64,000 bases of DNA, taken from contig JAKULF010000009.1 of assembly GCA_022661535.1 (NCBI GenBank), forward strand, positions 2,604,001 through 2,668,000. Direction: 5' to 3'. The stretch's first letter is position 1. The number at the start of each line of letters is the position of its first letter. A program made the position numbers and the translations under genes. Shown in pieces: positions 57,988-64,000 of this stretch. The stretch is from Eutypa lata. Lineage: Eukaryota; Ascomycota; Sordariomycetes; Xylariales; Diatrypaceae. A model generated the notes under the pieces. It worked only from the letters and a program-made list of their open reading frames with translations. It did no database searches and was not told where the DNA came from.

Positions 57988-58719
57988 GGTGACGCAACTT
58001 CAGTAGAAATTGTGAATTGTGCAATCGTTAGTGGAGATGTGGGAAATAGCTTAGTTATACGGAACGATCTTAAGTCCACTTGGATCTTGAAAGATTCAAT
58101 TCAATCACTGTACCTAGTATTTATGTAAAACGACACAAGAGCTATAGAGTCATAGAAGGCTTGGCATTTAGGACCCCCAGAGGTTGGATCGGACGTTAGG
58201 TTGATTAGTTAGTGGGGGGGATCTAGACCAATTAAACACAGCACGTTCGTCAATTGAATGCGGTGAAGCTAACTTTTTCTCTTTTTAGCGTGCCACTCAT
58301 AACCTTAAAAAGTGCCTAGACCACATCTCACCTTGATGACAAACTTTTGCTTTGATACATCTATAAATTGTCATTGGCTGAGCTCCTTGAGTGAATAGCT
58401 TCATAATGCAGACCGGGGAGACTTCGACCAGTGACAACGTGTATCTATATCTTAGATGACAAACACCTACGTGAGAGATATACGTATGTAGTAATCGTCA
58501 TCATCATCATCACCAGTAAGCTCGAGATAACCACTCGCTATATGTTTCCGTTCGAAATTCAGCCAGGAGAAAGACGCGAAGTAAAATGAGTCAAGTGAAA
58601 TGAGCCTCGTTCATCGGACACCGAAGATGCTTGGCGGCGTTTTCGTCAGTTTCAAAATTCCCGTTCGACCTTAAGCGTGAGATAATCAGCGTAAAGACGC
58701 TTCCGTGTTGACTAGGTAC
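57988..58719. other. Promoter of DAHP synthase and 3' flank of the cyclophilin gene
   Basis: About 730 bases without a supported gene. Contains a TCATCATCATCATCA run at about 58497-58511. The region next to 57988 should hold the DAHP synthase promoter; no GCN4/CpcA-type TGACTC site was identified with confidence. Confidence 0.4.
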
Positions 58720-60671
58720 CTATATAATGTCAATATTGAGGATCTTGATATCCTCTTCAGGCTTCTCCTTGTAGACCCTGGTGTTCTCTATCTTGTGGAT
58801 CACATCCAATCCCTGAACCGCTCGTCCGAAAATAGTATGTTTGTTATCAAGCCATGAGGTCTTCTCCGTCGTGATAAAGAACTGGCTACCATTCGTGTTC
58901 GGCCCAGCGTTTGCCATGCTGACTGTGTAAGGCTTATCATGCTTGAGCGTACTAAACTCGTCTTCAAATTCTCTCCCCCAGATACTCTCACCACCTGTCC
59001 CATCACCAAGGGGGTCACCGCACTGAATCATGAATTTGCGGATTACTCGGTGGAATATAGTGTTGTTATAATAGCCACGTTTTGAGTGGGTGACGAAGTT
59101 TTCCACGGCTTTCGGGGCCGCGTCAGGGAATAATCGGATGTGGATATCACCATACGTCGTATGTAGGATGGCCGCTGTGCCACTTTCTGCCGTCTTTGCC
59201 TGCACCGCTTTCTTAGGGTTCAACAGTGTGGGCTTCTCGTTCTGCACATCTCTCTGTGACTTGGAGATTTCCTCCTCACTAGTGAACATATAGAACCGTA
59301 CCTTCCCTACGGCTGTCGTAATCAATATCGGGTCTCTGGTTTCGGATTCTTGCAGAAGAGGATTGTTTGAAGCAGCCATGGCCACTGTTGTCACCCCTTT
59401 CTTTTGAGGCTGGCCTTGATACATGGCTAGATTGACCGGTCGTAGATTCTCATCCTTTCCATATACCTTTACCACCTGGTTGGTAAAGGTATTCAACACT
59501 TTCACGCCAACAATGGAACCATAAAGGATGAAATGGCCCGACTCGTCGAAAATCACGTTCACTTTGTTCCTTATTAGAGGGGACTCGATCTCTCGTTCCG
59601 CCGCGAGTCTTCGTCCAAAGTCAACGTCGTCTAGCTTTTGCATAGAGGTTCCAGCCTGCTGCATCTCCTCGATAACCTGCAATGATTCGTCATATGTTCG
59701 ATATAGCTTGGCAGTGCCGAACTCGAAAAGACGAATTTTCCGATCGGGGAAAGAATAGGTCACAAACTGATGACCTGAGGGCGAAATCGTGAGTGACGTA
59801 GGTACAGACTTCGCCTTTTTGAATTCGAACAGATTGGTGGAGCTCTTGTACTGGAACACGTTGTCGGGCTTCTCATAATTGGCATTAGGTGACCAGTACT
59901 CCAGCATCCCGTTATCGTCAGCCGAAACGACGCAGTCGTACGCATGGTTGAATACCATGATAGATACCACGCTCCTATGAAGGTTCTTGATAGTGTGGAT
60001 GGCCTCTGGGTTTTCTCCACGGCCGTCATAGATACGAATCAACGGTTTCGCATCGTCCGAGATAGCCAGCAGAGGTAGCGTTGCGCCGCGTTTGTGTACC
60101 CAGCAGATACACCTAGGTGTATAATCCAGAGTAAGCATGGTAAGGAGGTCGAAAGTTATGACATCGAAGATCTTGATTGTCTGATCCGCACCAGCTGTCG
60201 CAAAGCTGCGCCCATCCTGGCTGACCGAGACTGACCGGATCTCGCCTTGGTGCGCCTTGAACTCCTTCACAAACTCAATTCCTTGTGCTATCTTCTTCCA
60301 AAACTTGACGACACCATCGAAGGAGCTCGTAATGATAAAGTCGGTGAGGGGGGTCACATTGACGAAGGCAAGTTGCTCTTTATGCATCAAGGACTTAGAA
60401 TAGCGGGCGGACTTTGGGAGAGCAGATATATATAGTTTTTCGTATGGGAGTACGCGCCGCTTCTTCTTGGGAGCTGCTGAGGGTAGCTGTGGCCCCATGT
60501 CATCATCGTCCGAAGAGCTATCTAGCGCGCAGAAGTTGGTTATCATCTCATGATGTCTACAAGCCACGGAAATGAAAATTACATACCATTGCTATCCTGC
60601 TCTGTAAATTCGGAATGACTTCTCTTGTTAGATCTGATTTCATCATCCTCGCCACCTTTTACTTCTGCCAT
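58720..60671 (-). CDS. WD40-repeat cyclophilin, PPWD1 type (peptidyl-prolyl isomerase)
   Basis: Exons 60671-60587 and 60521-58720 give 628 residues. The spliced N-terminus reads MAEVKGGEDDEIRSNKRSHS, then an acidic SSSDDDD tract. Residues about 60-400 carry WD40 repeats (for example VTPLTDFIITSSFDGVVKFW, HQGEIRSVSVSQDGRSFATA). The C-terminal cyclophilin domain (about 470-628) has the active-site Arg in IFHRVIRKFMIQCGDP, SMANAGPNTNGSQFFITTEK and HTIFGRAVQGLDV. PPWD1 is a spliceosome-associated isomerase, so a nuclear role in splicing is likely. The acceptor is GCGCTAG at 60522; an earlier TGTAG would cause a stop. Confidence 0.95.
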
Positions 60672-61792
60672 GATATCTAGATTGTGTGAATTTCAATGTT
60701 GCTGCTGTCGAATGAACCGAGTTACTCTAGCTTTCCGCTGTTGTCGTGCTGTTGAGCTCTCCTGCAAAGGGTAGCTTCGGGCGTAATGGTGTGTTTACAT
60801 AATCCAAATTTATGTCACCTTAGCCGCCTTGGCTCGGCCGGTCGGTGTCAACCATCCCCGATTCCTGGGCGCTCAGCCGCTAAGCCTCTATCTAATCGGC
60901 TATCTGTTAACTGGATAGGTATCTGCATAACTTATCAACTATCTACTACACGGCTACCCTACACCCGACTACACATATCCATATTCACAAATACATTGTA
61001 ACTTGGGTCCTTATCATTTGAATGATTGATTTAGAATCCTTTAACTGGGATTGTTTCAAACAAGCCAAGCGTTTCGGCAGCAAGTAAGTCATTACTACTA
61101 TAAAAGAGAGGTAGTAATGTAACTCTTTCGAGTTAGATATATAGAATCTCCTCCGCTTAACGTGGTAATAGCTAGGCTGCTTATGAATACCGACATCCCT
61201 ACCCTCCCTTCTGCTCCCTACATCATGCAAGATAACTCCAAGCAAGATGGGATGCATGCTGACATGGTGCCTAACCAGTTAACATGTGTGTGTGTGTAAG
61301 GCTTCCAACGGCTTCAAAGGACTTTTCGGCAGAGCTACGTAAATTGTCCTGGTTGGTTGGTCCAAATGCAATAGGCATACCACCTCGGCCACCTCTATAC
61401 CAGGTAAGGGTTGCTAAAGCTCCAATGTTATAGCCCACCGGTATACTTCGTTTTCCAAATGGCGTCATTAGTCCGTATCCTACGGATCCCGAGTGTTCCA
61501 GCCCACACGCCCCGCGGGTAGGAGGTATTCTGTAGTTCTTCTATTATGTAAAATTGTAAATGCTATTCTAGTATCCACCTACTTATCCGTAGGTACCGAC
61601 TTTCTTCTTCAAAAGGTGCATGTGCTAGTTGCTAGCCTCTACACTTACCTACCTAACATCGGAAGAAGAATATACCTTGGCTGCCACTCTCTGGACGCCT
61701 GCTTTCGAGGTATTACGAGGCTGCTTATTTGTGAGACAATACTCCTGTCACTTTATCTTCATCTAGCTGTAGCTATTAGCGTTCATTTGAGA
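60672..61792. other. Divergent spacer between the cyclophilin and AIG1-like genes
   Basis: About 1.1 kb with both promoters. A GT microsatellite (TGTGTGTGTGTGT) lies at about 61286-61298. The frame of the AIG1-like gene is open upstream to 61493 but without an ATG preceding a plausible extension. No other gene. Confidence 0.4.
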
Positions 61793-62607
61793 ATGGCTGC
61801 AAGACATCATCACCATCATCCTCTTCAGAGGTTATCGTCTCCATCGAGACAATTTTCATTATTGTTCCATATTGTCGGCATTGCATCCTTCGCGGCCTCT
61901 TTCCGGTTTCTAAACACTTGGGAAACTCCCATGTCAGAGGCGTTCGGCGGACATTATCAGTTCCTTACTATTATAGGTCTAACATTGGCTTTGTGCACCT
62001 TCGTTGTTGGGCTGCTAGCGGATGCTACGCTCTCCCCACGATTATTCTTCGTCAAGAACTTGCTGTCAATTTGTTCGACACCACTGGAGGTGCTTATCAG
62101 CATTCTATACTGGGGTCTTTCCGCCATCGACAAGGGTCTTTTAATGCCCCCGGAACACCAACTTGAGTTCTTACCAGATTTTGGATTTCACGCTGCTCCA
62201 GGACTCTTTTTGACGTTGGATCTTCTGCTACTTAGTCCCCCGTGGACAATTCACGGGTATTCGGCAATCACGCTGAGCCAGGTTCTCGCCTTTCTATATT
62301 GGTTCTGGGTTGAATATTGTTTCTCCCGCAATGGATGGTAAGCATATGATAGTCACACCCCGAAGCGAGGGATGGCGACTACATAGATTGGGGGTTCCTG
62401 ACTGTTAACTGGTCGACAAGGTATCCTTATCCTATATTCGAAATCCTAAGCCTATGGCAACGCGCTTTGCTATTTGCCTTCTCCGCATTGCTAATGACTA
62501 CATCTACGATCGCGCTGAAGTGGTTGTACGGACGATTGAACGGTATAGAAGAGTTCCAGAAAGAAGCAGTCAGCAACCCTGCAGGTTTACGGGTGAAGGA
62601 CGAGTAG
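61793..62607 (+). CDS. FAR-17a/AIG1-like integral membrane protein
   Basis: Exons 61793-62337 and 62421-62607 give 243 residues. The family (androgen-induced gene 1 and ADTRP in animals) includes membrane threonine hydrolases of fatty-acid esters of hydroxy fatty acids; fungal members are uncharacterised. Five to six membrane helices are visible, for example LLFHIVGIASFAASF, FLTIIGLTLALCTFVVGLLA, TPLEVLISILYWGLSAI and ALLFAFSALLMTTSTIALKW. The block LPDFGFHAAPGLFLTLDLLL contains the family His; the Thr candidate lies in HYQFLTIIG, so the Thr/His pair of AIG1 can be located. A His-run (RHHHHHP) follows the start. The tail KDE is short and cytosolic. Introns: one, GTAAGC...GACAAG. Confidence 0.85.
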
Positions 62608-63647
62608 AAAACGATACGTAGTTGGTCACCCGATGCTAAGCGATCTGAATTCCATTGGCCTTGTCCATGGCAAATGGAGGATGACGAGAATGAAGCTCAT
62701 GAACTTCTTGGTTCGTCTCACACGACTATAATATTTGATGTCACCCAAGATTATCGGGACTAGAGATGTCAATTACATGAAAGACGTGACAAAAGAAAAG
62801 AAAGGAAATAACAGAGACAAATATAATAATATCAAGCTAGAATGGAATGAATAACTATCGACTAAAAGCTACTTACTTACTAAACCTAGAATGGTGCTTG
62901 CATGCGGCCCGCGTAGAGCGGGCAAGCGTACGAAGTAGAGGGGGCTCAGCACACCCAGACACCCAGACACCCAGACACCCCATTTCCCCATTTTCCCATC
63001 TTCTTCCCCATGGATGCCAGTCGATTGGGTTAAACCCTCCGGGGAAGGCTTACAAGCATTCACTCGCCTGCACGTGCGATGCGATGATGCCCGCAGTTGT
63101 ATTGTACTTGTTCAAAATTGTGGCTGGCTACGAATGACAGGGCTGCGCTGCAGAACCCCCCGTCCCGGTTGTTTGGGCGCCCACTCCGCGTTGCGGCGGC
63201 CGAGTCTAGTCGCTCCTTATCGAGCCAATACCCGTAGCCGGGCTGGCTAGACGAAAGGAAGCGAGGATGAAGGGTTAGACCCGTAATCCCAGTCTAAGAG
63301 TTCCCATGACTCGATGTGACCAAATCTTAGTCTAACAATCTTTCAGATTATCACACAATCCGATTCCTAACCAAGCAACATTTGAACCTGAAGGTGCCCC
63401 AATCTGCCCCGTCACCTTGTAAGCAGCCAAGACTTTCAATCTCGCGGTCCCTGGATTCATCGTACCTTAGTGTTTGTCTTGACTGTCTGTCTCCTGACCC
63501 TCTTGGTGGAGATTGATTTACCTTTGGCGTACCTTACCGAATATGCTTGACGGCCGATGGCATAGAGAGGGACAGTGTGCACATGCAACCTACTGCCCTT
63601 AGTCGTTGACTCCTACTACTCACCGTCGCTTATCGGAACGGCATATA
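62608..63647. other. Spacer before the right-edge zinc-cluster gene
   Basis: About 1 kb. A CACCCAGA repeat (ACACCCAGACACCCAGACACCC) lies at 62950-62980. The part near 63647 should be promoter and leader of the next gene. No other gene seen. Confidence 0.4.
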
Positions 63648-64000
63648 ATGCCACGGCCCAAGAAGCCTGGCGCTCCGGAACCCAAACGGCGAAGTAGAAA
63701 TGGATGTTGGTGCGTAATGACCCAATTTTCCATCACGATCATGTTACTACTGCGCCGAGAATCAGAAGAGGCTAATTACTCCAGAAAAGGCCTTGTAAAA
63801 GTCGCAAGATCAAGTGTGGGGAGGAGCGGCCCGGTTGCTTAAAGTAACGTCTCCCGCTTTCGTCTGCGCTCTCTTTTCGTTTCGCCGCTCTTTGGCGGCT
63901 CTTTTTGCGAACCACCCCCAGCCTTCCTTGCCGCCGGTGGACGAAGGCGACGGCATATTGTATTGTCTTGTCTGTTGCGCCGCCACCAACCACCATCAGC
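63648..64000 (+). CDS. Start of a Zn2Cys6 transcription factor, running off the right edge
   Basis: Exon 1 (63648-63709) encodes MPRPKKPGAPEPKRRSRNGC plus TG; exon 2 (63790-63843) completes Trp and reads PCKSRKIKCGEERPGCL plus AA. Joined, this is NGCWPCKSRKIKCGEERPGCLK, a standard opening of the fungal binuclear zinc cluster with C-x2-C-x6-C-x5-C visible. The next Cys should follow the donor GTAACG at 63844, in an exon at or beyond the window edge (a CATCAG acceptor-like site is at 63994-63999). The first intron acceptor is AAAAG at 63789; the nearer CAG at 63784 would make a stop. Specific target unknown. Confidence 0.75.

Overview
The window is nuclear DNA of a filamentous ascomycete (Pezizomycotina, most likely a Sordariomycete). 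Genes are split by short introns of about 50-150 bases with GTAAGT-type donors and CTAAC-type branch sites. Zn2Cys6 regulators are frequent and intergenic spacers are long. TACC/GGTA simple repeats recur, and the housekeeping genes are typical ascomycete forms. I count 25 protein genes I am reasonably sure of, two of them cut by the window edges, plus weaker candidates. I found no rRNA or tRNA gene and no CRISPR array. Exon coordinates were worked out by hand from splice signals and reading-frame continuity, without transcripts.

Left part (1-11 kb): the 3' end of a Q/G-rich acidic protein; SEC20 (Golgi-to-ER SNARE, ending in KDEL) divergent from mitochondrial ribosomal protein mL53; a five-exon inorganic pyrophosphatase; a 2.7 kb AT-rich stretch with a compound minisatellite containing three copies of a strong hairpin; a 62-residue zinc-ribbon-like protein; and a GNAT acetyltransferase with a signal peptide.

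Centre (11.7-28.7 kb): a run of carbohydrate-type genes: an aldo-keto reductase, an MFS sugar transporter, an SMP-30/gluconolactonase-type lactonase, a class II aldolase, a Zn2Cys6 regulator, an SDR, and an SDR closely resembling fungal L-rhamnose 1-dehydrogenase. Two divergent promoters join lactonase to aldolase and regulator to SDR. This looks like an inducible sugar or sugar-acid catabolic cluster whose exact substrate I cannot name. A second Zn2Cys6-type protein follows at 26.7-28.7 kb. I see no credible gene over the next 6 kb.

Right part (34.6-64 kb): a long disordered conserved fungal protein; a small XPA_C-like gene with a reading-frame problem; a 187-bp TA-flanked MITE; a BTB protein; a YqjM-like old yellow enzyme; pyroglutamyl peptidase with an apparent GC-AG intron; a 55-residue two-exon cysteine-rich protein; an MBD4-like DNA glycosylase beside a lysine-rich unknown; cytochrome c1; DAHP synthase; a WD40-cyclophilin (PPWD1 type); a FAR-17a/AIG1-like membrane protein; and the first exons of another Zn2Cys6 regulator running off the right edge.
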